The notes under the pieces were generated by a model. That model searched no databases, was not told the origin of the DNA, and saw nothing but the letters and a program-made list of their open reading frames with translations. Shown piece by piece: positions 52,889 to 62,099 of a stretch of DNA of 64,000 bases (positions are counted from its first letter, which is position 1; the number at the start of each line of letters is the position of its first letter). The translations under genes and the position numbers were made by a program. The DNA comes from Prolixibacteraceae bacterium UBA6029 (lineage in GTDB: Bacteria; Bacteroidota; Bacteroidia; Bacteroidales; Prolixibacteraceae). Where the stretch lies: assembly GCA_002429385.1 (NCBI GenBank), contig DIZL01000001.1, positions 4,795 through 68,794 of the forward strand, written 5' to 3'.

Positions 52889-54277
52889 ATGATAGTAAAA
52901 CAGAAAACATTAGCTAAAGAATTTTCAATAAGCGGAAAAGGTTTACATACCAACTGTCTTGTTAAAATGACTTTCAAGCCAGCCCCAATCAATTACGGAT
53001 TTAGATTTCAGCGCATTGATCTGGAAAACCAGCCGATACTCAAAGCCAGCGCCGAATATGTTGTAGATACTTCACGGGGTACTGTTATCGAACACAGGGA
53101 AGCCCGCGTCAGTACTGTCGAACACAGCCTGGCTGCCTTGACCGGTATGGATCTGGACAATGTACTGATAGAAATTGACAATGAAGAAGTGCCGATTCTG
53201 GACGGGAGTGCACGCTTTTTCGTTCAGGCCATTGAAGAAGCCGGAATTGTGGAACAGGATGCTGAACGTGAATATTTCGTCATAACCGAGAAGATTGTTT
53301 ATAAAAACGAAAGAACAGGCTCCGAAATCATTGCCTTACCCGATACCGATTATAATCTCAATATATTAATATCGTATGACTCTTCCGTACTGCACAACCA
53401 GTATGCTTCCTTAAATTCCTTAAGCGATTTCAAAGCTGAGATTGCCAACTGCCGTACGTTTGTATTTCTTCATGAACTGGAGTTCTTGCTGAAAAACAAT
53501 CTGGTGAAGGGTGGAGATATGGATAGCGCCATTGTCATCATGGATCGGCTGGTAGATCAGGGTGAACTTGACCGCATTGCCGATCTGTTCAACCACGAAA
53601 GAGTAGAAGTAAAAGCTGGCGGAATACTAAATAACCTCGAGCTTCAATACGATAATGAGTGTGCCCGTCATAAGCTTCTTGATGTTATTGGCGATATCGC
53701 CCTGGCTGGAAAGAGGATTAAAGGCCGTATCATTGCCACCAAGCCTGGTCATAATGCAAATACCGAATTTGCCAAATTGATCATGAAGGCCATTCATAAG
53801 GAACATTCCAGAGAAAAAGCACCAGTATATAATCCGAATAGCCCGGTAATTATGGATGTGAATAAGATCAAGGAATTACTTCCACATCGTTTCCCTTTCC
53901 TTCTGGTTGATAAAATTATTGATGTTCAGGAAGATTATATAGTAGGGATTAAAAATGTAACGGCCAACGAACCTTTCTTTCAGGGACATTTCCCCGATGA
54001 ACCGGTTATGCCGGGAGTTTTACTGGTCGAGGCCATGGCCCAGGCCGGAGGTATTTTTGTGCTTCGATCGATGAAGGGAAAGTTTTCAACGTATTTCATG
54101 AAGATTGACAATGTGAAATTCAGAAAGAAAGTCGTCCCCGGTGATACCATTGTTCTTAAAGTCGTGCTGACTTCGCCTATTCGCCGGGGCATCGCCGAAA
54201 TGCGGGGCCTTTGTTATGTGGGTGATTCGATTGTTGCTGAAGGCGACTATATGGCTCAGATTGTGAAAGTAAATTAA
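52889..54277 (+). CDS. lpxC-fabZ: Bifunctional UDP-3-O-acyl-N-acetylglucosamine deacetylase / 3-hydroxyacyl-ACP dehydratase
   Basis: 462 residues from the ATG at 52889 (a TTG lies four codons earlier). Residues 1-310 are LpxC: zinc ligand in TVEHSLAAL, second His/Asp ligands in HKLLDVIGDIALAG, catalytic region GHNANTEF. Residues about 322-462 are FabZ: catalytic His in LLPHRFPFLLVD, Glu in GHFPDEPVMPGVLLVEAMAQ. The fusion is a hallmark of Bacteroidota and joins lipid A deacetylation with supply of 3-hydroxyacyl chains. Confidence 0.97.
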   Translation: MIVKQKTLAKEFSISGKGLHTNCLVKMTFKPAPINYGFRFQRIDLENQPILKASAEYVVDTSRGTVIEHREARVSTVEHSLAALTGMDLDNVLIEIDNEEVPILDGSARFFVQAIEEAGIVEQDAEREYFVITEKIVYKNERTGSEIIALPDTDYNLNILISYDSSVLHNQYASLNSLSDFKAEIANCRTFVFLHELEFLLKNNLVKGGDMDSAIVIMDRLVDQGELDRIADLFNHERVEVKAGGILNNLELQYDNECARHKLLDVIGDIALAGKRIKGRIIATKPGHNANTEFAKLIMKAIHKEHSREKAPVYNPNSPVIMDVNKIKELLPHRFPFLLVDKIIDVQEDYIVGIKNVTANEPFFQGHFPDEPVMPGVLLVEAMAQAGGIFVLRSMKGKFSTYFMKIDNVKFRKKVVPGDTIVLKVVLTSPIRRGIAEMRGLCYVGDSIVAEGDYMAQIVKVN

Positions 54278-54295
54278 ATAGTAACCGGAATAGAA

Positions 54296-55078
54296 ATGAA
54301 ACAACCATTAGCTTACGTACACGCGGAAGCAAATATTGCTGAAAACGTGGTTATTGATCCTTTTGTGTCGATCGACAAAGATGTGATTATTGGAGAGGGT
54401 ACAAGGATCGGATCAAGTGTAACAATCATGCCTGGTGTACGCATAGGTAAAAACTGCCGGATCTTCCCGGGAGCTGTTATTGGAGCTGTTCCTCAGGATT
54501 TAAAATTCAAGGGAGAATACTCAACCGTCGAAATAGGCGACAACACGACCATTCGTGAATTTGTGACCATCAACCGCGGCACTTCGGTAAAAGGGAAAAC
54601 TGTTGTCGGTAGTAATTGTCTCTTAATGGCATACGTTCACGTAGCTCACGATTGTGTCGTTGGAAACAACGTGATTCTGGTCAATAACACACAGCTTGCC
54701 GGTGAAGTGGTTATCGACGACTGGGCCATCCTGGGCGGTATGACTGCTGTTCATCAGTTCGTCCGCATCGGTACTCACGTGATGGTCTCAGGGGGTTCAC
54801 TCGTACGTAAAGACATTCCCCCTTTCATTAAAGCCGGTCGCGAACCGCTTTCGTATGTCGGCATCAACTCGATCGGTTTAAGACGCCGCACCTACAGCAA
54901 CGAAAAAATCTGTGAACTTCAGGAAATATACCGCTACATCTATCAGAAAGGCTTGAACATCTCCCAGGCTGTCGAAATCATTGAGGCCGAAATGCCTGCA
55001 TCAACCGAGCGCGATGAGGTACTGCTCTTCATTAAAGACTCTAAACGAGGAATTATTCGCGGATATCTTCCCGATTAA
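54296..55078 (+). CDS. lpxA: Acyl-[ACP]-UDP-N-acetylglucosamine O-acyltransferase
   Basis: 260 residues. Left-handed beta helix (about 5-185) with the catalytic His in AYVHVAHDCVVGNNV, the GGMTAVHQFVRIG coil, and a C-terminal helical bundle (ICELQEIYRYIYQKGLN). First step of lipid A synthesis. Ends the operon; a terminator follows at once. Confidence 0.97.
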   Translation: MKQPLAYVHAEANIAENVVIDPFVSIDKDVIIGEGTRIGSSVTIMPGVRIGKNCRIFPGAVIGAVPQDLKFKGEYSTVEIGDNTTIREFVTINRGTSVKGKTVVGSNCLLMAYVHVAHDCVVGNNVILVNNTQLAGEVVIDDWAILGGMTAVHQFVRIGTHVMVSGGSLVRKDIPPFIKAGREPLSYVGINSIGLRRRTYSNEKICELQEIYRYIYQKGLNISQAVEIIEAEMPASTERDEVLLFIKDSKRGIIRGYLPD

Positions 55079-55098
55079 TCCTGATCAAAAATATATTG

Positions 55099-55132
55099 AT
55101 AGCTCTGAATCCATTTTCAGGGCTATTTTTTT
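55099..55132 (+). terminator. Rho-independent terminator of the lpx operon
   Basis: ATAGCTCTGAA and TTCAGGGCTAT form an 11-bp stem with one G-T pair, followed by seven T. Confidence 0.85.
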
Positions 55133-55194
55133 GCCCTGCTATGCTCCTGAGTAATCTATCGCTTTTCATATAGTGTAATATCTCTCAAAAATTG

Positions 55195-55505
55195 TATCAT
55201 TAACCATCGGATAAGGCCAGCCATGCCTCTGGCAATACGCTTCAGACCTAAATCCATTCACTGTTGAAGCTCATTCTCTCTCCATTCAGAAGTTTTCTAG
55301 GAAAACAATCAAGCTGATTTTATTGTATACGGAATATACCCTGGTAGGGCTTGCCTTGGGTTTGCGTCGTATAATTTGATTGCTAATTGACTTCCATCTG
55401 TATTCAAATGATCATTTAAAGCCAGATAGAAGCCAGATAGAAGCCAGATGATACGAGGGGAACCCCTCCCAAGACCCTTTTGGTTCCCTTCCGAGCCCTC
55501 GCCAA
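55195..55505 (-). repeat. Dispersed ~300-bp element, copy 2
   Basis: Minus-strand homolog of 59995-60300: a GAACCCCTCCC-type flank (55457-55470), the ~90-bp imperfect palindrome with three GCCAGATAGAA units (55366-55456), and a segment resembling a decayed coding sequence (KTSEWRENELQQ then MDLGLKRIARGMAGLIRW) at 55195-55320. Confidence 0.65.
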
Positions 55506-56119
55506 ACATTACATTGATTACATCGGAATTCCTTGCATCAGCTTCCTTTAAGGGATGTCCCTAAAAAACGTATCGCTTCATTTTAAATAAATCCTATTCG
55601 CTTGTCCGATACCTTAGAAACCTTAGTAACAAGGATAGACTCCCTGAACCACAACCTTAGTAACCTTATAATTAGTTGCTTATGCAACTTTCATGATTTT
55701 GGATAAAAAGGTTATTAAGGTTCAGGTGACGGGGTATGATTCCAATTATTAAAGTTACCAAGGTTGGGAAATTGGTGTTTATTGACTTTGTTACTAAGTT
55801 GAAAAACAGTAGAATAACGGTTTTTAAAACTTATTTTTTGAAAGAATATTCTTTTTTCTGCAACAAGCAGATCTCTATAATACCGCTTCAGCACAAATTG
55901 CAGTACAAGGTGAGAGGTATTCAGGTGGTAGCGCTAAACTGATTAACCGTTAATAATCAGCCATGAGCATAACTGCCATCAATTGCTTAAATGAAGTAGA
56001 GCCCGCATCAACAAGTTTGTAAAGAAATAAGATTGTAAGCTAAAAAACTCATCATAAAGTTGGTGGTGTGAAATGGTCTTTGTAAATTTAGGGGAAGCGA
56101 ATCCTTAAAATTACCCTTC
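55506..56119. other. Gene-poor interval before comM
   Basis: AT-rich DNA. An inverted repeat pairs CTGAACCACAACCTTAGTAACCTT near 55645 (written here as its central ACCTTAGTAACCTT) with AAGGTTATTAAGGTTCAG near 55711. A 68-codon frame at 55736 lacks any family signal and is probably chance. The comM promoter is presumably in the last 60 bp (tttgtaaatttag near 56080). Confidence 0.4.
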
Positions 56120-57658
56120 ATGCTGATCAAGACCTTCGCCAGCGCAGTTCATGGCATCGATGCGACCTCAATTACTATCGAGACAGATATTTCCATAGGG
56201 ATCAAATTCTATCTGGTAGGACTGGCAGATAATGCGGTGAAGGAGAGCCAGCAACGCATCGAATCTGCTATACGGTTAAATCATTTCAAATGGCCGCATC
56301 AAAAGGTGGTTATCAATATGGCCCCGGCAGATATCCGTAAGGAAGGCTCGGCCTATGATCTGCCCCTGGCCATTGGAATCCTGGCTGCCTCCGGGCAAAT
56401 CAAATCAGACAAAGTCTCCGGTTACATCATGATGGGTGAACTTTCGCTCGACGGGAATCTGCAACCAATAAGGGGCGCTTTGCCCATTGCCATCAAAGCC
56501 CGGGAAGAGGGATTTGAAGGATTCATCCTTCCTAAGGGAAATGCGCGTGAAGCTGCTGTTGTCGATACACTAAAGGTCTATGGTGTGGAGAATCTCAGCG
56601 AAGTAGTTGGATTCTTCAATGGCGAAATAGAACTGGAGCAGACCATCGTCAACACACGTGATGAGTTCTTCTCGAAGACAAATGAAAGCGATGTGGACTT
56701 TTCAGATGTCAAGGGACAGGAAAATGTGAAGCGTGCACTGGAAATTGCCGCAGCTGGTGGGCATAATATCATCATGATCGGTCCCCCCGGAGCTGGTAAA
56801 ACTATGTTAGCCAAAAGAATACCTACCATACTTCCTCCGTTTACCTTACGCGAGGCGCTTGAAACTACCAAGATCCATTCTGTTGTCGGGAAGATTGCCA
56901 AGAACACTTCGCTGATGACACAGCGACCGTTTCGCAGTCCACATCACACCATATCGGACGTGGCACTTGTCGGGGGTGGCGCCTTTCCTCAGCCGGGTGA
57001 AATCAGTCTGGCCCACAACGGGGTTCTTTTTCTTGACGAACTGCCTGAGTTTAAACGGCAGGTACTCGAAGTGATGCGCCAGCCACTGGAAGACCGGATG
57101 ATCACCATTTCAAGGGCTAAATTCTCGGTAGAATATCCTGCAAGCTTTATGCTTGTAACTTCCATGAATCCCTGTCCGTGTGGGTACTACAATCACCCGA
57201 CCAAGGAGTGTGTATGTGCGCCAGGGATGGTTCCCAAGTATCTGAATAAGATTTCAGGTCCCTTGCTCGACCGTATAGACATCCATTTGGAAGTGGTGCC
57301 CGTACCCTTTAAGAAATTGTCGGATCAGACGCCCACTGAAACAAGTTCTGCCATTCGTGAACGTGTAATTAAAGCCCGTGAAATACAATCACAACGGTTT
57401 AGTAAAAGCGATGGTGTTTTCTGTAATGCCCAGATGTCGTCTAAAATGATCAGGCAATATGTCGATCTGGATGAAGTCAGCAACAGTTTGCTGAAGAATG
57501 CCATGGAGAAACTCGGATTGTCGGCCAGAGCTTATGATCGTATCCTGAAGGTTTCGCGCACCATTGCCGACCTTGAGAAGAGCGAACGGGTGGAAAGTCA
57601 CCACTTGTCGGAAGCCATACAATACAGGAGCCTGGATAGGGAGAATTGGGGAGTTTAG
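56120..57658 (+). CDS. comM: YifB/ComM-family Mg chelatase-like ATPase
   Basis: 512 residues. An N-terminal Lon-S5-like ChlI domain (1-165), an AAA+ core with Walker A GPPGAGKTMLAKR (about 222-234), Walker B GVLFLDELPEF, and the NPCPCGYYNHPTKECVC cysteine cluster, and a C-terminal Mg-chelatase subdomain. ComM is a hexameric helicase that promotes branch migration during natural transformation. Its last ~115 bp are duplicated downstream of the two ORF6N genes. Confidence 0.93.
   Translation: MLIKTFASAVHGIDATSITIETDISIGIKFYLVGLADNAVKESQQRIESAIRLNHFKWPHQKVVINMAPADIRKEGSAYDLPLAIGILAASGQIKSDKVSGYIMMGELSLDGNLQPIRGALPIAIKAREEGFEGFILPKGNAREAAVVDTLKVYGVENLSEVVGFFNGEIELEQTIVNTRDEFFSKTNESDVDFSDVKGQENVKRALEIAAAGGHNIIMIGPPGAGKTMLAKRIPTILPPFTLREALETTKIHSVVGKIAKNTSLMTQRPFRSPHHTISDVALVGGGAFPQPGEISLAHNGVLFLDELPEFKRQVLEVMRQPLEDRMITISRAKFSVEYPASFMLVTSMNPCPCGYYNHPTKECVCAPGMVPKYLNKISGPLLDRIDIHLEVVPVPFKKLSDQTPTETSSAIRERVIKAREIQSQRFSKSDGVFCNAQMSSKMIRQYVDLDEVSNSLLKNAMEKLGLSARAYDRILKVSRTIADLEKSERVESHHLSEAIQYRSLDRENWGV
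57532..57658 (+). repeat. comM 3'-end repeat, left copy
   Basis: The last ~40 codons of comM. They recur at 58548-58679 with 6 synonymous and 2 missense changes over 32 codons plus divergence at the outer edge, bracketing the ORF6N genes. Confidence 0.75.
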
Positions 57659-57723
57659 AAGGGAATCTTGAAGATTTGAGTCTCGAATATTAGAATAAGT
57701 TGTGTAACTAAAAGTAGATTACA

Positions 57724-58005
57724 ATGAGCGATCAAGCTGGAAGTATTGCCATTCCCGATGAGGTATTAATGAATAAAATATACTTGATCCGTGGTCAGAA
57801 AGTAATGTTAGACAGTGATTTGGCTGAACTTTTTGATGTCAAGGCTATCCGTTTAAGGGAACAGGTAAAAAGAAATACAGATAAGTTTCCTGTGCATTTT
57901 ATGTTCCGATTAACAAGCGAAGAAGTTGAAATCATGGTATCGCAAAATGCGATACCTTCCAAACAGCATCTTGGCGGTTCTCTGCCTTATGTATTTACTG
58001 AATAA
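57724..58005 (+). CDS. ORF6N domain protein, truncated
   Basis: 93 residues: AIPDEVLMNKIYLIRGQKVMLDSDLAELFDVKAIRLREQVKRN through to SLPYVFTE, then a stop where the intact neighbour continues FTEQGVAMLS. The ORF6N DNA-binding module of phage-type antirepressors is present but the C-terminal part is lost, so this is likely a remnant or a deliberately short form. Confidence 0.7.
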   Translation: MSDQAGSIAIPDEVLMNKIYLIRGQKVMLDSDLAELFDVKAIRLREQVKRNTDKFPVHFMFRLTSEEVEIMVSQNAIPSKQHLGGSLPYVFTE

Positions 58006-58015
58006 TCACAAAAAT

Positions 58016-58555
58016 ATGGGTAATCCAGAAAATGCTTTAGTAATTCCTGATGAAGTAATTTTAAGTAAAATCTATTTTATACGGGAATTAAAAGTGATGA
58101 TTGATAGTGACTTGGCTGAACTCTATGGGGTTGAAACCAAAGTATTGAAGCAGCAGGTAAAGAGAAACATTGACAGGTTCCCGGATGACTTCATGTTTGA
58201 ATTAACCAATGATGAGTTTGCCAACTTGAGGTCACAAATTGTGACCTCAAGTTGGGGAGGGATGCGATACCTTCCAATGGTATTTACCGAGCAGGGAGTA
58301 GCTATGCTTTCAAGTGTCTTAAGAAGTAAGCAGGCAATTAAAGTAAACATCCAGATTATGAGGATTTTTACAAAAGTGCGTCAACTGCTTAGTGATAATT
58401 TAAGTGTGAAACTCGAAATTGAAGAAATCAAAAAGAAGCTGGCAAACCAGGATAAAAACATTGAACTGGTATTTAATTATCTGGACGAACTAATTGAGAA
58501 ACAAGACAAACCCAAAACACATAAACAAATCGGGTTTAAAAGGACTAATGTATGA
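58016..58555 (+). CDS. ORF6N domain-containing protein
   Basis: 179 residues from the ATG at 58016 (the frame opens earlier but overlaps the truncated copy). ORF6N domain (about 5-90; VIPDEVILSKIYFIRELKVMIDSDLAELYGVETKVLKQQVKRN, PMVFTEQGVAMLSSVLRS), then a helical/coiled tail (LEIEEIKKKLANQDKNIELVFNYLDEL). Phage-type DNA-binding antirepressor family. Tandem with a truncated paralog and bracketed by the duplicated comM end, suggesting arrival on a mobile element. Confidence 0.85.
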   Translation: MGNPENALVIPDEVILSKIYFIRELKVMIDSDLAELYGVETKVLKQQVKRNIDRFPDDFMFELTNDEFANLRSQIVTSSWGGMRYLPMVFTEQGVAMLSSVLRSKQAIKVNIQIMRIFTKVRQLLSDNLSVKLEIEEIKKKLANQDKNIELVFNYLDELIEKQDKPKTHKQIGFKRTNV

Positions 58556-58679
58556 CAGATTTATTTCTAAGGTTTCATGCACCATTGCCAACCTTGAAAA
58601 GAGCGAACGGGTAGAAAGTCATCACTTATCGGAAGCCATACAATATAGGAGCCTGGATAGGGAGAATTGGGGAGTTTAA
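58548..58679 (+). pseudogene. Duplicated 3' end of comM
   Basis: Encodes TIANLEKSERVESHHLSEAIQYRSLDRENWGV after a short unrelated lead, matching the comM C-terminus (TIADLEKSERVESHHLSE...). No start or upstream domain, so not a functional gene. Differences from comM are mostly in third codon positions. Confidence 0.8.
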
Positions 58680-58695
58680 GAATTGGTAACGAAGT

Positions 58696-59865
58696 TTAGG
58701 GTTTAAACAGATAACGGTTCCCAAACAAATTCACTCCACAGCGTACCAGCAACATCAGCATGATCATGTAAACTGCTGGATTAAATACCTGTCCGGCAAA
58801 CAACGAAAGAAGCAATATAGCAGCTACCAAATAAAAGTAATACCTGGAATATATGCGCCATTTCTTAATCCTCCAGATTGCTGCAAAGACCAGGTTCAGC
58901 GGGAAAGCCCACAACAAATTGTAATTGGGACTCATAGCCGGATGTTCGGAATAGAGCGTGAACCAGCCAATAATTAATCCTGCCAGACCGCTCAGGGCAA
59001 ATAGCCAATAATCGAGCCAGTCGGTACTCTTTTTACGGCGTACATTCCGAACAGAAATGCCTGCAACGATTAAAAAGATACATCCAAAAACAATTGCAGG
59101 CCATGGTAAATCCGATATCACACTGGCATTAGGGAATAAGAGTAAGGTTCGGGTTTCCAAAACAAGGGGTTGAGTCGTATCTCCTGCTGTAATCTTTGCA
59201 CCGGCAAACTGAGCCTTCAGGTAATCAGGCAAAAACATCTGGCCATAAGCTGAAACGGGTTGATCAGCCTTTTTCCCTACCAGCAGATCTATCCCCAGAT
59301 CAATCCAGCGAAAATGATGGTGATATTTCTTAATCAGGTCACGGTAACTTTCCGAAGGATGATTATCTGTAAAATGGACCGATACCCCGGCATTACGTTC
59401 AATCATATCGCGAACCCGCGTAGCGCAATTGTCCATGAAGAAGTTATAGCGGTACTGCCTGTTCTCAGGTTTTGCATTTTCAAGAAGAGCCTTGAATAAG
59501 CCTGTTTTACCATCAGGAGGAAGATTCAATACCTGTTCGTAGACACTCCGCTTATCTTCTATGTATTCGCGCATAAAGCTACCGTATTTTTCACCGCCCA
59601 TCAGGTAATCCGTCTGTCCCTTTGCAAAACGATACATGAAATCAGGCGCATCGAAACTGAAAAGGCCATAGTTGAATACGTCATCGATATGTTGTGCCTC
59701 ATCTTTCACCCTGATGGCGGTATGTCCGTACATCGAATAGACATCTATGCCCGGGTCGCATGTTAGAATGCTGACACTTGCATCAGGACTCAGTTGCTGA
59801 GCATTTAACTGTTTCTGAAAGATCAGCAGTAAGAGGAAGATCAGGAGTAAATATTGTTTGTACAT
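58696..59865 (-). CDS. Lnb (DUF4105) family protein, probable lipoprotein N-acyltransferase
   Basis: 389 residues: signal peptide (YLLLIFLLLLIFQKQLNAQ), periplasmic domain with catalytic-type residues GHTAIRV (His) and DNCATRVRD (Cys), then about four C-terminal helices (roughly 255-275, 285-305, 320-340 and 350-380). This is the DUF4105/Lnb_N architecture, which I recall being linked to N-acylation of lipoproteins in Bacteroidota; the enzymatic assignment rests on that recollection. Monocistronic. Confidence 0.8.
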   Translation of the reverse strand: MYKQYLLLIFLLLLIFQKQLNAQQLSPDASVSILTCDPGIDVYSMYGHTAIRVKDEAQHIDDVFNYGLFSFDAPDFMYRFAKGQTDYLMGGEKYGSFMREYIEDKRSVYEQVLNLPPDGKTGLFKALLENAKPENRQYRYNFFMDNCATRVRDMIERNAGVSVHFTDNHPSESYRDLIKKYHHHFRWIDLGIDLLVGKKADQPVSAYGQMFLPDYLKAQFAGAKITAGDTTQPLVLETRTLLLFPNASVISDLPWPAIVFGCIFLIVAGISVRNVRRKKSTDWLDYWLFALSGLAGLIIGWFTLYSEHPAMSPNYNLLWAFPLNLVFAAIWRIKKWRIYSRYYFYLVAAILLLSLFAGQVFNPAVYMIMLMLLVRCGVNLFGNRYLFKP

Positions 59866-60606
59866 GATCCGATATTTTGGGCTTAAAGATATAGCTTTTG
59901 AACTGATCCGAAAGCAGGGAAATAGCTTTTAAATAAGAAGAAATGAAAGCGCTCTTTTACAAAAAGACCAGATTGAGCGGAGGAATATCCTTGTAAACCG
60001 GACCGGGTTCAAAGGGGGTTCGGGAGGGGTTCTCCTGCTATCATCTGAATTGCATCTGTGTTCTATCTGTGTTTAAATGATGATTTTAATACAGATGGAA
60101 GTCAATCAGAAATCAAATGATACGAAGCAAACACGACGCAATCCCTACCCGGATACAGTGCGTATACAACTAAAACATCTTGATTGTTTTCCTGAAAGAC
60201 TTCTGAATGGAGAGCTAATGAGCTTCAGCAATTAATGGATTTAGGTTTGAACCGTATCACCAGAAGTATGGCTGAACTCATCCAATGATTAAAAATACAA
60301 AATTTGGTGATACAAAACTCAAATTGAAAAGAAACGGTACAGGAAAATGATTAAAAACAGAAGACTCCACGGAAGGATATTTGGGATTTGTTATTTAGAT
60401 TGAATAAAAATAGCAAGTCTGCTTAAAAATCTATAATATTGCCCTCCTGAAACAAAAACAAATGGGAAAAACGTTTCAGGAGGATGGTGGAAATAGAGAT
60501 TAAAAAAATATTATAAGATCATATTTTACACATATATATAGCTCTTAAATACTGAATATCAAATTATTAGTTCAGTTAATTTAGGGCAAAACAGATACAG
60601 AGAGAC
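59866..60606. other. Intergenic region between Lnb and ricT
   Basis: Contains copy 3 of the dispersed element (59995-60300) and a hairpin with perfect 11-bp arms CCTCCTGAAAC/GTTTCAGGAGG (60443-60483) about 120 bp before ricT. The remainder is AT-rich without genes. Confidence 0.5.
59995..60300 (+). repeat. Dispersed ~300-bp element, copy 3
   Basis: Best-preserved copy in plus orientation: GGGAGGGGTTCTCC flank (60018-60031), imperfect palindrome with CTGTGTTCTATCTGTG (60037-60124), CGACGCAATCCCTACCC (60132-60148), and a decayed coding-like segment ending MDLGLNRITRSMAELIQ-stop (60236-60289). Confidence 0.65.
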
Positions 60607-61740
60607 ATGGGATGCAGCGGATGCAATACAAATAGCGACCTTGATCGGCCAGCAATGCTTACTACTTATGACTGGCTAAACGATATACCTGATACAACAA
60701 ACGAATCAAACATAGTCGAGATAAGGTTCAAGGGGACCCGGAAGGAGTTTTTCAGAAATGAGGACGGAATACAGTTAAAACGCGACGAACTGGTCGTTGT
60801 TTCCTGTTCTCCGGGACACGATGTTGGGGCAGTTTCGCTTACCGGGAAGTTGGCCGAACTTCAGTTTAAACGGAAAGTGAAAAAGCCTGAGCGTTACGAA
60901 TGGAATAAGATTTACAGGAAGGCTACTCCTTCGGATGTGGTCAAATGGGAAGAAGCCAAGGCGCGCGAAAATAAGGTCATGATACGTGCCCGCCAGATTG
61001 CAGGTGAACTGAATCTGGACATGAAGGTCGGTGACGTGGAGTTCCGTGGCGATAACAATAAGGCAATTTTCTATTATATCGCTGAAGACCGGGTTGATTT
61101 CAGGGATTTGATTAAGCTTTACGCCAGGGAGTTTGCCGTGAAAATTGAAATGAAACAAATTGGTGTTCGTCAGGAAGCCGGACGAATTGGAGGCATAGGA
61201 TCTTGCGGACGTGCGTTATGCTGTTCAACCTGGAGGACCGACTTTACGAGCGTGACTTCTGATGCAGCCATTAAACAGGGATTGTCGCCCAATGCTGAAA
61301 AGATGGCAGGGCGGTGCGGCAAGCTTAAATGTTGCCTCACTTACGAACTTGATCATTATCTGGAAGTTCTGGAAGAATTTCCTCATGAATTGCTGACCAT
61401 TGAAACGAATAAGGGCTTCGCCCGTCATTTCAAGACGGACATACTTCAGAAAAAGATCTGGTACATGTACGACAAATCTGATGGAGGTACCACTTTTGTC
61501 CTCGATCTGGAAGATGTTAAAAAGTTCCTGAACCTAAACAAACGCGGACAGAAGCCTTCGGTTGAAAGCTTTAACGGTGAGGAACCCAAGAAGGAAAACA
61601 TGATGAACGTGGGAGAATTGGATCAAAAGTTCTTCACAAAACCATCTGACGATAAGAAACGCAATAACAGGTCCAGAAAACCCCAGGGGAAACGCCCTCA
61701 GGAGAATCGACCAATTGAAAATCGGGGACCGAAAGTATAA
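60607..61740 (+). CDS. ricT: Regulatory iron-sulfur complex subunit RicT-like protein (PSP1 domain)
   Basis: 377 residues. PSP1 C-terminal domain (about 100-200) flanked by cysteine clusters: GCSGC at the N-terminus, GGIGSCGRALCCSTW and GRCGKLKCCLTYE, matching RicT/YaaT, which binds Fe-S with RicA and RicF in Bacillus. A basic, Pro/Arg/Asn-rich tail (about 345-377) is disordered. Partners RicA/RicF are not in the window. Confidence 0.9.
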   Translation: MGCSGCNTNSDLDRPAMLTTYDWLNDIPDTTNESNIVEIRFKGTRKEFFRNEDGIQLKRDELVVVSCSPGHDVGAVSLTGKLAELQFKRKVKKPERYEWNKIYRKATPSDVVKWEEAKARENKVMIRARQIAGELNLDMKVGDVEFRGDNNKAIFYYIAEDRVDFRDLIKLYAREFAVKIEMKQIGVRQEAGRIGGIGSCGRALCCSTWRTDFTSVTSDAAIKQGLSPNAEKMAGRCGKLKCCLTYELDHYLEVLEEFPHELLTIETNKGFARHFKTDILQKKIWYMYDKSDGGTTFVLDLEDVKKFLNLNKRGQKPSVESFNGEEPKKENMMNVGELDQKFFTKPSDDKKRNNRSRKPQGKRPQENRPIENRGPKV

Positions 61741-61887
61741 TGGAAAAGTGATCTCATTTATTATTTGACACATACATTATTAGCGGGTGACCTAAAGTTA
61801 TTCGCTAATATGATATATTCTGAAGGCTTTATAGCCTGATTATTTCAATAGAATTGCTATTATATTTATATTTACAAAAAAAATACA

Positions 61888-62097
61888 ATGACTATTGTAA
61901 CGGTTAAAATAAGTACACGAAGCAAAAAAGCAAAGCAATTATTAGATCAGATTGAAGAATTGGCCAAAACAGAAAAGGGAATTATTATTTGTGAAACGAA
62001 TGTTCCCAATGCTGTTACCCTTAAAGCCATGGACGATGCCGAAAAAGGGAAGGTAATTAGGGTAAAGAGTGTGGATGATCTTTTCAATAGCATTTAG
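61888..62097 (+). CDS. Type II antitoxin of the YafQ-type pair
   Basis: 69 residues. Helical N-terminal half (TRSKKAKQLLDQIEELAKTEKG) and a short C-terminal tail (DDAEKGKVIRVKSVDDLFNSI) typical of small RelB/DinJ-like or DUF2683-like antitoxins. Two bases separate it from the toxin start. Confidence 0.75.
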   Translation: MTIVTVKISTRSKKAKQLLDQIEELAKTEKGIIICETNVPNAVTLKAMDDAEKGKVIRVKSVDDLFNSI

Positions 62098-62099
62098 TT

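Noticed and set aside
55736..55942. 68-codon open frame in the comM upstream gap
   Set aside because: No recognisable motif, overlaps an inverted repeat, AT-rich codons; probably chance.
55195..60300. Integron attC array
   Set aside because: The palindromes are widely spaced, lack clear GTTRRRY/RYYYAAC core sites and do not separate cassette genes.
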